From Burkholderiales bacterium (GTDB lineage: Bacteria; Pseudomonadota; Gammaproteobacteria; Burkholderiales; Burkholderiaceae_C): DNA of 64,000 nt. The notes under the pieces are model-generated. The model was not told where the DNA came from. It saw nothing but the letters and a program-made list of their open reading frames with translations, and searched no databases. How positions within the stretch are numbered: the first letter of the stretch is position 1; every line of letters begins with the position of its first letter. This document shows positions 1 through 7,597 of the stretch, piece after piece. Both the position numbers and the translations under genes were made by a program. The DNA is taken from positions 1 through 64,000 of the forward strand of contig JAGWTU010000013.1 in assembly GCA_028868825.1 (NCBI GenBank), in the 5' to 3' direction.

Positions 1-42
1 GAAAAGGCGGCCCTGAAGGGCGCCGAAATCACTGCAAAATAG
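1..42 (+). CDS. C-terminal end of a gene that starts before the window (13 codons)
   Basis: The first frame is open from base 1 and ends at a TAG at 40-42, giving a tail that reads EKAALKGAEITAK. It lies just left of what looks like an IS21-type terminus, so it could be the end of the element's istB helper ATPase. That is inference from position only; 13 residues are too few to recognise a family. Confidence 0.25.
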   Translation, partial: EKAALKGAEITAK

Positions 43-85
43 GTCTGTCCAAAGGGTGCTTCGAGACGCCCCACGGCGCCCGTCC

Positions 86-138
86 GAGTGGCCTGAATAT
101 GCCGACTCCGGGTGGCCGATTTATGCCGACTACTGACA
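86..138. mobile_element. Probable right end of an IS21-family insertion sequence (terminal repeats)
   Basis: Two imperfect 22-bp direct repeats lie 24 bp apart, at 86-107 and 110-131. They share GTGGCC at the left and TATGCCGACT at the right. A TACTGACA tip follows, ending at 138. Arrays of about 20-bp repeats just inside a TG...CA tip are the family trait of IS21-type elements, where they bind the IstA transposase. Read inward from the right, the tip begins TGTCAGTAGTCGGCAT. The body of the element would lie to the left, outside the window. The family call rests on repeat layout and on remembered IS21 ends; the transposase genes are not visible. Confidence 0.5.
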
Positions 139-1197
139 CGTCTGCCAGCAGACATCCTCAACCTCTGGAGCGGATACGCCGTGGAACCCATTGAGGGATC
201 AGTCGACCCCTTCCTTGAGCTTGCCACTGGGCTGATTCCTGCAGACGACGAGCGAGAACACGTCCTGAACTGGCTGGCGAACCTTGTTCAGAATGAAGGC
301 GACCCGCCGGGCACCTATCTTGCGCTGCAGGGGCCGAAGGGGTGCGGAAAAAACAGTTTCACCGCGCCAATGCAACGGATTTACGGCACACACGCCGGAA
401 TCTACTCGGACCCGGAATTGGTCTGCGGCCGTTTCACCCTGCACCTTGCCGACAAACGACTGATCGTCATGGACGAGGGTACTTTCGTTGGCGATCCGCG
501 GCAGGTGGACAGGATCAAGTCCACCGTTACGGCGACGGACTGCATCTACGAGGGCAAAGGCTTGCCACCAATACCAGGCGTCAACCGTGCCGCGTTTATC
601 CTCATGACCAATCATGCGCACGCCGTCGAAGCCACCACAGACGAGCGGCGCCCCATCGTCGTAACTCTTGGCGACAGGCTCCGGGGTAAGCGCGAATTCT
701 GGGCCCGGTATTACCGCTGGCTTGAAGGCACAGGTCCGGCGGCGCTATTGTGGTGGTTACAACGTCGTGATTTGACAGGCTTCGACCCGCGCTCTATCCC
801 CCGCACCACTGCCCTGCAAGAACAAGTTGAGTTGACCCTGTTACGCCAGCCAGGGACGGCCTGGTGGCACGCAATCCTAGTTGACGGCGCCATCCCGCGA
901 GCAAACGGCGCCGATGGTTATGTCCCCCTGAACGAGAACGCTCCGACCGAGGTCCCCAGACGGGCGGTCCGAGAGAGTTTCGACCGACGGAATATGCCAG
1001 GGCGCGCGACCTTCGACGCGACAATGCGCGACGTAAGGCGATGGTCCGGCGGCAACATTCGGGACCTTCGACCGACGACCGACAAGGGCCGGATCTGGTG
1101 CTACGAGTTGCCGGCGCTGCAAGAGCTGCGGGCGGCGTTCACTGCATCGACCGGGATCACGTTCGACAGGCATTTGGTGGAAGGGACCGCGACGTGA
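112..1197 (+). CDS. Truncated phage/plasmid DUF5906 (NrS-1-like) helicase
   Basis: This is the helicase half of a primase-helicase of the kind found in phages, satellites and plasmids, which unwinds DNA at a replication origin. Visible motifs are a Walker A loop GPKGCGKNS (residues 74-82), Walker B LIVMDE (117-122), a sensor TN (166-167) and an arginine-finger-like DERR (177-180). A winged-helix-like C-terminus ends in LRAAFTASTGITF (339-351). Family members usually carry a primase domain of several hundred residues in front; here it is missing. The only start, a GTG at 112, lies inside the IS21-like terminal repeat, and recognisable family sequence begins at about residue 16 (NLWSGYAVEP). 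I infer that the insertion removed the 5' part, so this is probably a non-functional remnant. Confidence 0.7.
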   Translation: MADLCRLLTRLPADILNLWSGYAVEPIEGSVDPFLELATGLIPADDEREHVLNWLANLVQNEGDPPGTYLALQGPKGCGKNSFTAPMQRIYGTHAGIYSDPELVCGRFTLHLADKRLIVMDEGTFVGDPRQVDRIKSTVTATDCIYEGKGLPPIPGVNRAAFILMTNHAHAVEATTDERRPIVVTLGDRLRGKREFWARYYRWLEGTGPAALLWWLQRRDLTGFDPRSIPRTTALQEQVELTLLRQPGTAWWHAILVDGAIPRANGADGYVPLNENAPTEVPRRAVRESFDRRNMPGRATFDATMRDVRRWSGGNIRDLRPTTDKGRIWCYELPALQELRAAFTASTGITFDRHLVEGTAT

Positions 1198-1529
1198 TCG
1201 GACTTGTTTGCGATGTCCAGCATCGGCGCCGTTCCGGCCGGGACGGTGGACATGCTGCGAGCCTTGATTTTCCTAGGTCCGTCTACCTTGTCCAGGGTGT
1301 CCAACATACTTTTAAATTATTGGAAATTGGAAGAAGCCGGGGCACCGAGCGCTCAGCAGCACCGAAGCCGCACCAGGTATTCGCGGAATGCAACCCGGCC
1401 TTGACAAGGTGGGCACCCTGGACACTGGAAGCGTCATCAAGTCAGGTAGCCGGTCAACCCTTCGCGTCAAGACCAAACGCGTCCTGGATTGCGCCGCGAG
1501 AGCCCTTCGACCCTGGACCGGAGTAGATC
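1198..1529. other. 332-bp gap with one doubtful short reading frame
   Basis: No convincing gene. A plus-strand frame of 63 codons could start at ATG 1213 and end at 1404 (MSSIGAVPAGTVDML...), but it has no clear ribosome binding site and I do not recognise it. The right end holds GGAG at 1520-1523, the likely ribosome binding site for the gene at 1530. Confidence 0.3.
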
Positions 1530-1997
1530 ATGGTGTCTGACGATTGGTTGGAGGCTGAGATGCTGCGATGTCGGGATAAACGTGTCGACGCGGCCAGGGC
1601 ACGGGCAACAAGCCAAACGGAAGCCGACATCAGAACCGCTATCGGTAACTCGGTCGGTTTCATGTGGTACCGAACCCTTATCGCTGGACAGATCGCAGGG
1701 CCTTTCCCGATAAGTCTTTCAGAAGATCGCGCGATCGAGGTACTCGCCGCAAGGCTACGCGAATCATTCAGCTCAGCCAGCGCAGACGGGAGCAGCTTCG
1801 ACCAGGTCATGAAGCAGCTACGCCAGTACACGACCCCAGGCGACCTGCGCACGAAGCGCGGCACCGAGCGGGGAACCGGACGCCGGCTCAGGGTCTACAT
1901 ATTCGCCCCGCTACCCGACCTGCGGAATTCCTTTACCAGATCGACCGGCGTCGTGTTCCCTGCGACCGGCGGCAGCACTCATTGCGAACAGGACTAG
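1530..1997 (+). CDS. Stand-alone homologue of the DUF5906 helicase C-terminal region
   Basis: The protein has 155 residues and starts at ATG 1530, with GGAG six bases upstream and an in-frame stop just before it. It lacks a P-loop. Residues about 31-143 line up by eye with residues about 238-351 of the helicase remnant upstream. Both have W...(L/I)..G.I, then LRESF/VRESF, then a helix, and finally LRNSFTRSTGVVF against LRAAFTASTGITF. It is therefore a paralogue of the helicase's C-terminal winged-helix-like part. It could be an independent accessory or adaptor protein, or the surviving tail of a second, decayed helicase gene. The function is unknown. Confidence 0.6.
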   Translation: MVSDDWLEAEMLRCRDKRVDAARARATSQTEADIRTAIGNSVGFMWYRTLIAGQIAGPFPISLSEDRAIEVLAARLRESFSSASADGSSFDQVMKQLRQYTTPGDLRTKRGTERGTGRRLRVYIFAPLPDLRNSFTRSTGVVFPATGGSTHCEQD

Positions 1998-2001
1998 GGC
2001 C

Positions 2002-2571
2002 ATGCCACATCCGACCGTCAGCAATCTCAACGAATATTTTGGAAACCCGCGCTCCGTCCATTCCGAGTTTCTGAAGGTAGTACATTACAACGATCGATTT
2101 TGGCGCGACGCACCGGAATCGAATTGGGAATTCCGCCCCGCCAACGACCATTGGTGGCTATACAAGTTGAAGGACTGCACGGGCTGGATGGACGGATATA
2201 GGGAAAACCTTGCAGGCTGGCCCAACGGGGCCAGCAAGGGCCTGTATTCGTCCAAGGACTTGATATATGGACTCGCCACCCACATAGGAGAAATGTACCG
2301 AGGATTGTGGATTCTGGAATGCAATATTGCGGGGCACCATCTGCCCGATGTGACAGGCGAAACCCAGATGCTGGCCTTTGACTTATTGGAACGGCTCGAA
2401 CAGGTCAGGGTAAAGTTCCGACAACACCCGGCAGCCAAGGCATGGTTGCGCAAGGAACTCCAGCAACTACTCGGTGAACTGCAGGGGCATTACAGGCGAA
2501 CGATCGAAAAACTACCTATTGGCATGCGGAACCCGCACAGTGAACAGGCGTTTGCGCAATTGTTACGTTAA
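2002..2571 (+). CDS. Hypothetical protein, 189 aa
   Basis: It starts four bases after the preceding stop, so it is probably co-transcribed with the gene at 1530. It is rich in Trp, Tyr and charged residues, with no signal peptide and no membrane segment. The C-terminal half (residues about 110-175) looks alpha-helical and amphipathic (LLERLEQVRVKF, LRKELQQLLGEL). I do not recognise the family. Position in a mobile island beside helicase-type genes suggests a role in the element itself, but that is only context. Confidence 0.55.
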   Translation: MPHPTVSNLNEYFGNPRSVHSEFLKVVHYNDRFWRDAPESNWEFRPANDHWWLYKLKDCTGWMDGYRENLAGWPNGASKGLYSSKDLIYGLATHIGEMYRGLWILECNIAGHHLPDVTGETQMLAFDLLERLEQVRVKFRQHPAAKAWLRKELQQLLGELQGHYRRTIEKLPIGMRNPHSEQAFAQLLR

Positions 2572-2634
2572 ACAACTGCAGCTTAGCAGGCGCAGACTAT
2601 AAAATAAATTTCCCTGTTATTGCGCCAGTCGGGC

Positions 2635-2705
2635 CGGATCATGACGGAGCGCCTGAACAAAGCGGGAAGGCGACAAGGTCGCAGAAGACGATCACCCATG
2701 ATCCG
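2635..2705. repeat. Nested inverted repeat in the convergent intergenic region
   Basis: Nine-base perfect arms, CGGATCATG at 2635-2643 and CATGATCCG at 2697-2705, enclose a 53-base loop. Inside that loop lies a second hairpin, GCGAC-AAG-GTCGC at 2670-2682. The outer arms extend imperfectly into a GGGC/GCCC clamp with a one-base bulge. It sits between the ends of two convergent genes. It could be a structured RNA, a transcript end, or a recombination or replication site; there is no T-run typical of a terminator. Confidence 0.4.
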
Positions 2706-2815
2706 CGCCCAATTAATCGTTTTGGTGACGGATTAGAATTCTTATCTCGCCCACAACTCGCACCGCAGACCGATTGAATTTGGATTCCACCGCAAGCCCC
2801 GCGCAAGCCCGGGCA

Positions 2816-4627
2816 CTAATTCAAAGGCAACTTACATAGGTTTCTCAAAAACGCACGCATTGGCATTAGGAAATGAGGATCGCAGCCTATAATTGAAGCA
2901 ACAATATTCGGCACATCTCTGGTCTTGCGAAATTCGTGCGCAGCTTCGGTGACCGAAGAAAAGATGTCTGAAATTATTTGAGCACCATCTGCAGTCTTTT
3001 CGTTGTCGCCGGTCGTCGCAAGCGATTCAGATATCTTCTTAGCAATTTCGATTTCGCCCACGACAACACCGAGCCCGGCCAATACCTTCGAAATAGCGAG
3101 CGGATGCAATAGGTAATTCTCAAGCATTCTCCTGTCCAAGAATTTCATAACCCCACCCGAACTACGCTCAATTTCTTGGATATCACCATCCTTTCTATTC
3201 TCCCGATCAAGCACAATGCCAATCATAGGAGGAACCAATCCAGAGGTAGTCGAGAGGCGTTTATATATTTTGGCAACCTCCTCCGGCGGCACGCCTTTCT
3301 TTGAAAATGCCCCAGTTCGCTCCACTCTAAGCACCGCGAGGCCAGCCGAAACCTCTGGGCAAGCCCATCTAATTAGGTCAGGCAGGACCAACTCCTCGGT
3401 TTGGCCTTCAACCCAGATGACGCCGTCCTTAGCATGCAAATCCGAAACACTAATACCCAGTTCAGCCAGCGAGGCGCGAGTCTCGCCGAGATCCTTCGAG
3501 CCAACACTTATGACAGTTGTCAGGCATCCGTCAAATTTTAAGATTGATATTGATTTCGCACGAACTGCAGTCAGCACATCTGGCGAATGCGCAGTGACAA
3601 TAAATTGATGCTGACCCCCTTCGGTTTCCAATATTGCCATCAATTCTCTTAATGCCTTAGGATGCAAAAACGCATTTGGTTCATCAATCGCAATGACCTG
3701 CGGATCTCTTGACGTAAGGACAACATATAGCATAGCGACAACGTTGCCGATGCCGGACCCCATAGCTGCCATCGGCGTCGCCAAATCATTTCGTCTGAGG
3801 CTAGGAGAATGTGGCAAACACCGCAATTGGAAAATTGACCCTAACGGAGTTGCTTGGATCCATTTGATTCCCGGGAACACCCGCTGCACCCAATTGCACA
3901 GCAACTCATGAGCATGAGAATCGTTAGTCTGCAAGTGATTTATGCAATACGGAAGCCCGGCCGCCTCTCGATCTAGCACCGACGATCCCAAGGCCGCACA
4001 CTCTGTTCCCGGCCTCCGTTGAGCACTAAATCGATATATTCGCTTCTTGAAACCATCCCGGAAGGAACGGATTTCACCCGATATTCCACCAAAGTTTGAT
4101 ACACTTATTCTATCAGCCGATGAATTATCACGCGGCACATACGCGGCACGAATCGCATCATTCGAAATCAGATTAACTACATCCGAAATTACTGAACCAA
4201 CCCTAAGTTGGCACGCGTTCTTCTCGCCGCCAAATATAGAAGTAAGGTTGATCGGGGAGTTTGCACTTACAACGCGCCAAACCTCATCCACCACCGACCT
4301 TGAATAGTCGAAATTAGAATCCGCCTTCCAACTTACCGGAAGATAAAAGTATTTGCCCCCAGACAACAACTGAATTTCGGCGAAATTTGTCACAATGGAC
4401 ACGGTCAACGCCGATTGGTCATTGAGAGGGACAGCCCCATATACGGGAATCGAATCAATCGAACGATGCGGCACATTCAATTGCTCGTTCATATCCAGAA
4501 CATCCAGAACGCTGGTCTTGCCAGAATTGTTGACCCCTACTAGCAAATTGAAGCCACTATCAAAATCAAATGTTTGACGACCTTCAAATGACTTGTAGTT
4601 TTCAATTGAAACAGATTCAATAAACAA
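2816..4627 (-). CDS. OLD-family AAA ATPase with TOPRIM nuclease domain
   Basis: The 603-residue protein combines an SMC/ABC-like ATPase with a TOPRIM nuclease, the layout of OLD (overcoming lysogenization defect) proteins, many of which act in phage defence. The ATPase shows Walker A GVNNSGKTS (31-39), a signature loop MGSGIGNV (289-296), Walker B VIAIDEP (311-317) and an H-loop TAHSP (345-349). The TOPRIM part shows WVEGQTEE (405-412), IVLDREN (471-477) and an ENYLL motif (503-507). The start is TTG at 4627 with GAGG six bases upstream; the next in-frame stop lies 15 codons further up. Base composition is far more AT-rich than the chromosome to the right, a sign of transfer. No UvrD-like partner (Gabija) is beside it, so it looks like a single-gene OLD. 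Confidence 0.85.
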   Translation of the reverse strand: MFIESVSIENYKSFEGRQTFDFDSGFNLLVGVNNSGKTSVLDVLDMNEQLNVPHRSIDSIPVYGAVPLNDQSALTVSIVTNFAEIQLLSGGKYFYLPVSWKADSNFDYSRSVVDEVWRVVSANSPINLTSIFGGEKNACQLRVGSVISDVVNLISNDAIRAAYVPRDNSSADRISVSNFGGISGEIRSFRDGFKKRIYRFSAQRRPGTECAALGSSVLDREAAGLPYCINHLQTNDSHAHELLCNWVQRVFPGIKWIQATPLGSIFQLRCLPHSPSLRRNDLATPMAAMGSGIGNVVAMLYVVLTSRDPQVIAIDEPNAFLHPKALRELMAILETEGGQHQFIVTAHSPDVLTAVRAKSISILKFDGCLTTVISVGSKDLGETRASLAELGISVSDLHAKDGVIWVEGQTEELVLPDLIRWACPEVSAGLAVLRVERTGAFSKKGVPPEEVAKIYKRLSTTSGLVPPMIGIVLDRENRKDGDIQEIERSSGGVMKFLDRRMLENYLLHPLAISKVLAGLGVVVGEIEIAKKISESLATTGDNEKTADGAQIISDIFSSVTEAAHEFRKTRDVPNIVASIIGCDPHFLMPMRAFLRNLCKLPLN

Positions 4628-5375
4628 TTTGCGCCTCGGATTGAACGAAACCGGCCAGATGCGACACCGTCATGCCACTGGAGATGACTTAGCTGCCCCG
4701 GCAAATGTAACAATGATATGCCTGTTTTTGCCATCGGCTGCGGGTTTGGCTGCCCGAGAAGTTTGTAGGCAACAACTACCAATCAAGCAGGCGCTGCGCC
4801 AATACGGTCGGCCCATCGTTTAGCCGCCATATCCCCCCAGTGGGGGGGGGGGGGCTGTCATGAGCGGCGTAGCATCAACTCGATGAGTTCGGGTTTTCCC
4901 TTTCGAACTGCAGCATCTCATCTGGCATCATGTAACCGTTTGAAACTAGCACCCCTCTGACACGGCTAGATATGCTGCTGGCCGTAGAGCTTGGCGGGTA
5001 CCCTTGGTTTGTATCAGCGGCTCCGGGTTCTCCAGGGATAGACCTTAGCGCTACACCAATACTGCAAATGCGCGGCTCCGACTATGCGCTTTCCCGGCGA
5101 CAGCGAGGATGAGCAGGACGATCCCCGGGTTACGTTGTCGGTCAAGTTGTACCGCTCTGCGCTAGCGGAGCCGATTCGCGAGGGAACACGGAATGGCCGG
5201 CCATCCCTGAGGCGAGGTCCAAGGACCGCAGGGAGCGGACGCAATGCCGCCGCTGACCCAACCGGGCGCCAGAACCACCAAAACCACAGTCCGACTTGGT
5301 GCGAGCGCTGCCATAGGTGGCGCGCCGCCGAGGCGCGAGCTTCGCCTTGTGTATGTCGACCCGAGGAGCATGACC
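4628..5375. other. 748-bp stretch without a clear gene
   Basis: I see no convincing coding region on either strand. On the minus strand a frame stays open from about 5080 to 4880, with a tail PDEMLQFERENPNSSS, but it lacks a good start and I do not recognise it. The stretch also holds the G-run at 4842-4854. The right end carries GAGGAG (5363-5368), the ribosome binding site of the next gene. Confidence 0.4.
4833..4854. repeat. Run of 13 G preceded by six C (hairpin-forming)
   Basis: CCCCCC (4833-4838), a three-base spacer AGT, then thirteen G (4842-4854). The C and G runs can pair. A homopolymer of this length is prone to slippage during replication, or to miscounting in an assembly. No gene start is clearly linked to it. 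Confidence 0.7.
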
Positions 5376-6059
5376 ATGTCTATGCCCAATACCTACCTTC
5401 ATTGCAGCGGATGTAACTTCACCGGCAGCGACGATTTCCCAGCGACGATGTTTTCTGTCTGGGTCTACGAACTTGGCCAGGGCCGCAAGGCCCCGGTACT
5501 AACCGAAAAGCGCTGGTGTCAGACATGCAAGTGCCCAGTACACGCCGAATACATTCCGACGTGCGCCGAGATTGATGCATCGCTGATCCGGTTTGCCCGC
5601 GAGCTGTACAGGGCGACACATCAGCACCGAGCAAACTGGCAAGGCCCGGACAACCTTGTGGAACTGCAGTCGTATCGCGCGCTTGTGGCGGGCATGCGGA
5701 TCCGAGAACCAGACACGTACCGCGATGCAATGCACGCGCTGTATCGGTCGTTCATTTCAAGCGAACAGGCGTGGCGAGAATGGGCAGAGAGAAGCCACGG
5801 GCGCCCCGGTCGCTGCCTGGAGTGCCTATCGACTACCGAATCGCTGATCTGGTTTCCGAACTTACCTGCCATGGAATTGGATACTCGTGCTAGGCAGTTC
5901 AGACCGTCGCCGTACGCTGAGCCAAGCTGGATTCACCCCGGCTGCGGCGGCACCATCACAAGTTACGCTGGCGGAATTCGGGTTAGGCATGATAGTCCAG
6001 AAAAACCGATAGTAAAGGCAATGCCGCCAACGGCTTATGAGGCTATCACAAATTCATAA
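5376..6059 (+). CDS. Hypothetical protein with CxxC zinc-ribbon motifs
   Basis: Taken from ATG 5376, which has GAGGAG seven bases upstream; an earlier in-frame ATG at 5370 sits too close to that site, and a longer frame back to 5244 has no support. The product has 227 residues. The N-terminus shows CSGC (10-13) and CQTC (48-51), spaced like a zinc ribbon, with further Cys at 53 and 63. Towards the C-terminus are CLEC (147-150) and HPGC (187-190), which may form a second metal site. The middle is helical. There is no signal peptide. I do not recognise the family; a DNA- or protein-binding role would be a guess. Confidence 0.6.
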   Translation: MSMPNTYLHCSGCNFTGSDDFPATMFSVWVYELGQGRKAPVLTEKRWCQTCKCPVHAEYIPTCAEIDASLIRFARELYRATHQHRANWQGPDNLVELQSYRALVAGMRIREPDTYRDAMHALYRSFISSEQAWREWAERSHGRPGRCLECLSTTESLIWFPNLPAMELDTRARQFRPSPYAEPSWIHPGCGGTITSYAGGIRVRHDSPEKPIVKAMPPTAYEAITNS

Positions 6060-6080
6060 TGATCGACCAGGGCGTCATAT

Positions 6081-6097
6081 TCAAATGACACATTTGA
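6081..6097. promoter_or_regulatory. Palindrome ahead of the adhesin-E-like gene, possible operator
   Basis: TCAAATG-ACA-CATTTGA is a perfect inverted repeat with 7-base arms and a 3-base centre. It lies four bases before a TTGACA (6101-6106) that resembles a -35 box, in a strongly AT-rich spacer upstream of the gene at 6188. No good -10 box follows at normal spacing, so the promoter is uncertain. Confidence 0.35.
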
Positions 6098-6187
6098 TTA
6101 TTGACATAGATAAATAGACATTGTTGGAACATTCGTTAGTTGAATACATTTTATCTAGTTTAATTAACATTCAATTGAAAAATAAAT

Positions 6188-6769
6188 ATGCAGAAAATTA
6201 AAACCGATCGTGTTGCGCCAGCGATTCTGGTTCTGCTGTGGATTACCACGCAAGCCCTAGCGCAACCGACCATCAAGGCGAATTGGTATCCATTCACATT
6301 TCCAGGGAATATTGATTCAATTTGGGCATTTGAAGCCAAATCGGTTAAACACACTGGCGACAGTGTAAAGCTGTGGATCGATATGGAATCTTCGGAAATG
6401 ACCACCAGTGACAAATACGAACGCTCGAGTTCTCGATTTTACATTGAATTTTCATGTCGCAATTCAACCTATCGAACGCTGTCATTCTTGACCCTGGATG
6501 ATCGCGACAACGTTACGAGTCAAAATGGACCCGATCTAAATTATTTGCCGATTCCACCTTCCACAATGCTTGACGCCGCCAAAGAGCAGTCTTGCAGCAA
6601 GGGATTTCCCGCAAAAATAACATCGCTTGGGAAAGGATTCTTGAATCCCCGTATTTACGCGGATCAATTTTTCAATTCCAACGACTACAAGGCAGTCATT
6701 AGCAACAGAAACAACAAAAACTCGGTGGATTCCAGCAACTTAAACGGGACAACGCCCGATAGTCGATAG
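6188..6769 (+). CDS. Exported surface-adhesin-E-like protein
   Basis: The 193-residue product begins with a signal peptide (residues 1-26, hydrophobic core APAILVLLWITTQ, cleavage likely after ALA). The mature part resembles the small beta-rich adhesin E fold. It shows IDSIWAFEAKSVKHTGDSVKLWIDME, with its pattern of alternating strands ending in W.D, then SSSRFYIEFSCRNSTYRTLSF, a D..D turn, PIPPSTMLDAAKEQSC and a pair of Cys likely joined by a disulphide. Such proteins are periplasmic or surface exposed and mostly uncharacterised. GC is far below the flanking genome, so it was probably acquired with the island. There is no clear ribosome binding site; the start was chosen for the signal peptide. 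Confidence 0.6.
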   Translation: MQKIKTDRVAPAILVLLWITTQALAQPTIKANWYPFTFPGNIDSIWAFEAKSVKHTGDSVKLWIDMESSEMTTSDKYERSSSRFYIEFSCRNSTYRTLSFLTLDDRDNVTSQNGPDLNYLPIPPSTMLDAAKEQSCSKGFPAKITSLGKGFLNPRIYADQFFNSNDYKAVISNRNNKNSVDSSNLNGTTPDSR

Positions 6770-6783
6770 TTTTCCATCGGGCG
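6753..6783 (+). terminator. Hairpin at the 3' end of the adhesin-E-like gene
   Basis: CGCCCGAT (6753-6760) and ATCGGGCG (6776-6783) pair perfectly around a 15-base loop that contains the stop codon. No T-run follows, so this is a weak terminator candidate. Confidence 0.35.
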
Positions 6784-7434
6784 CTGTGCCGCAGGTATAG
6801 CGGCATGTCCAGAAAGCCTAGATAGAACAGATGATTCGCACTGCCCACCCCATCGAATTACGCGCTTAATCGGGCCGCCCCCACAGTTTTACCGATGACA
6901 ACAGCGTCTTGGTCGAGTGCCAGCCCGATGCGTTCCAAACTCCCGCTATTTGTAACAATGTTATTTTGACCTGCGCTATGCGCGAGATACGCGAGGCCCC
7001 ACCAGGGCTCGCTGCCCATTGGTCCCGCCCTCCCCTGTCGCCCTTGCTCTAGCCCGAGCCTATACGCACAGCGACCTTTGCGTGGCGTCAGTTGAGTCCT
7101 CCATGAACGCGGGCGAGGGACTCAAGGGCGCGGGTGCCACGACAATCTGACGGGCCGCGTGCTGCATCGGGCCGGATGCCCGGCCTTCGTCGGGTCGGTC
7201 AGTAGGGGCGAGCAGGATGCGTTGTTGCCGCTGCCCTACCCTGTCATGCTTCGGCGCCTGATCAGACGCTACCCGACGGCTATGCCGATGCCGCCATCGG
7301 CGAGCGACCGGCAAGATTAGCGCCGGACCTGTAGCAGTTGACGATGCGGGCGCCGCGGCACCTATTTTTTGGTGTTGCGGACCAACCCGACCCAACTGTG
7401 GGGGCATCTGTAGGGGCAACGGGAGGTGCCGAGC
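6784..7434. other. 650-bp stretch without a recognisable gene
   Basis: Several short frames exist on both strands, including a 141-codon minus frame at 7060-7485, but their translations are rich in Arg, Pro and Gln runs like antisense shadow and match nothing I know. An integrase gene would be expected next to a tRNA used as an integration site; I find no tyrosine recombinase motifs here. Confidence 0.4.
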
Positions 7435-7478
7435 CCAAAAAGCCAAACGGGCTAGCCCCTTGTGGAAGCTAACCCGTT
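7435..7478 (-). terminator. Rho-independent terminator of tRNA-Pro
   Basis: On the minus strand an 11-bp stem, AACGGGTTAGC with GCTAGCCCGTT (one G-U pair), closes an 11-base loop and is followed by TGGCTTTTTGGG. It begins nine bases after the CCA end of the tRNA. Confidence 0.75.
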
Positions 7479-7486
7479 GATTCATA

Positions 7487-7563
7487 TGGTCGGGGTGGCG
7501 GGATTCGAACTCGCGACCCCTTGCACCCCATGCAAGTGCGCTACCAGGCTGCGCTACACCCCG
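7487..7563 (-). tRNA. tRNA-Pro (anticodon GGG)
   Basis: The 77-base cloverleaf has acceptor stem CGGGGTG/CACCCCG, discriminator A and an encoded CCA. The anticodon arm is CTTGC-ATGGGGT-GCAAG, with GGG at the anticodon position, and the T loop reads TTCGAAT. It reads Pro codons CCC/CCU. Its 3' end faces the low-GC island, as expected for a phage or island integration site that keeps the tRNA intact. Confidence 0.95.
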
Positions 7564-7575
7564 ACTGAGCCCTCT

Positions 7576-7581
7576 ATTATA
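7576..7581 (-). promoter_or_regulatory. -10 box of the tRNA-Pro promoter
   Basis: A perfect TATAAT on the minus strand lies 12 bases upstream of the mature tRNA 5' end, which puts the transcript start a few bases before the tRNA. The -35 position is occupied by a poor match. Confidence 0.55.
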
Positions 7582-7597
7582 CGGCGCCGCAGCGCCC

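Noticed and set aside
2816-4627. Gabija (GajA/GajB) system
   Set aside because: GajA-like domain layout is present but no UvrD-type helicase lies on either side, so only a single OLD-type gene can be claimed.
5014-5244. A 76-codon minus-strand frame upstream of the zinc-ribbon gene
   Set aside because: No ribosome binding site, no recognisable motifs, and it overlaps several competing frames of the same quality.
1-7480. A second copy of the tRNA-Pro 3' end as left attachment site
   Set aside because: I looked for the T-arm/acceptor sequence (GGATTCGAAC...) to the left and found none in the window; the left end must lie outside, if it exists.
7060-7485. A 141-codon minus-strand frame next to tRNA-Pro, considered as an integrase remnant
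   Set aside because: No R..HxxR..Y tyrosine-recombinase motifs; its start overlaps the tRNA terminator.
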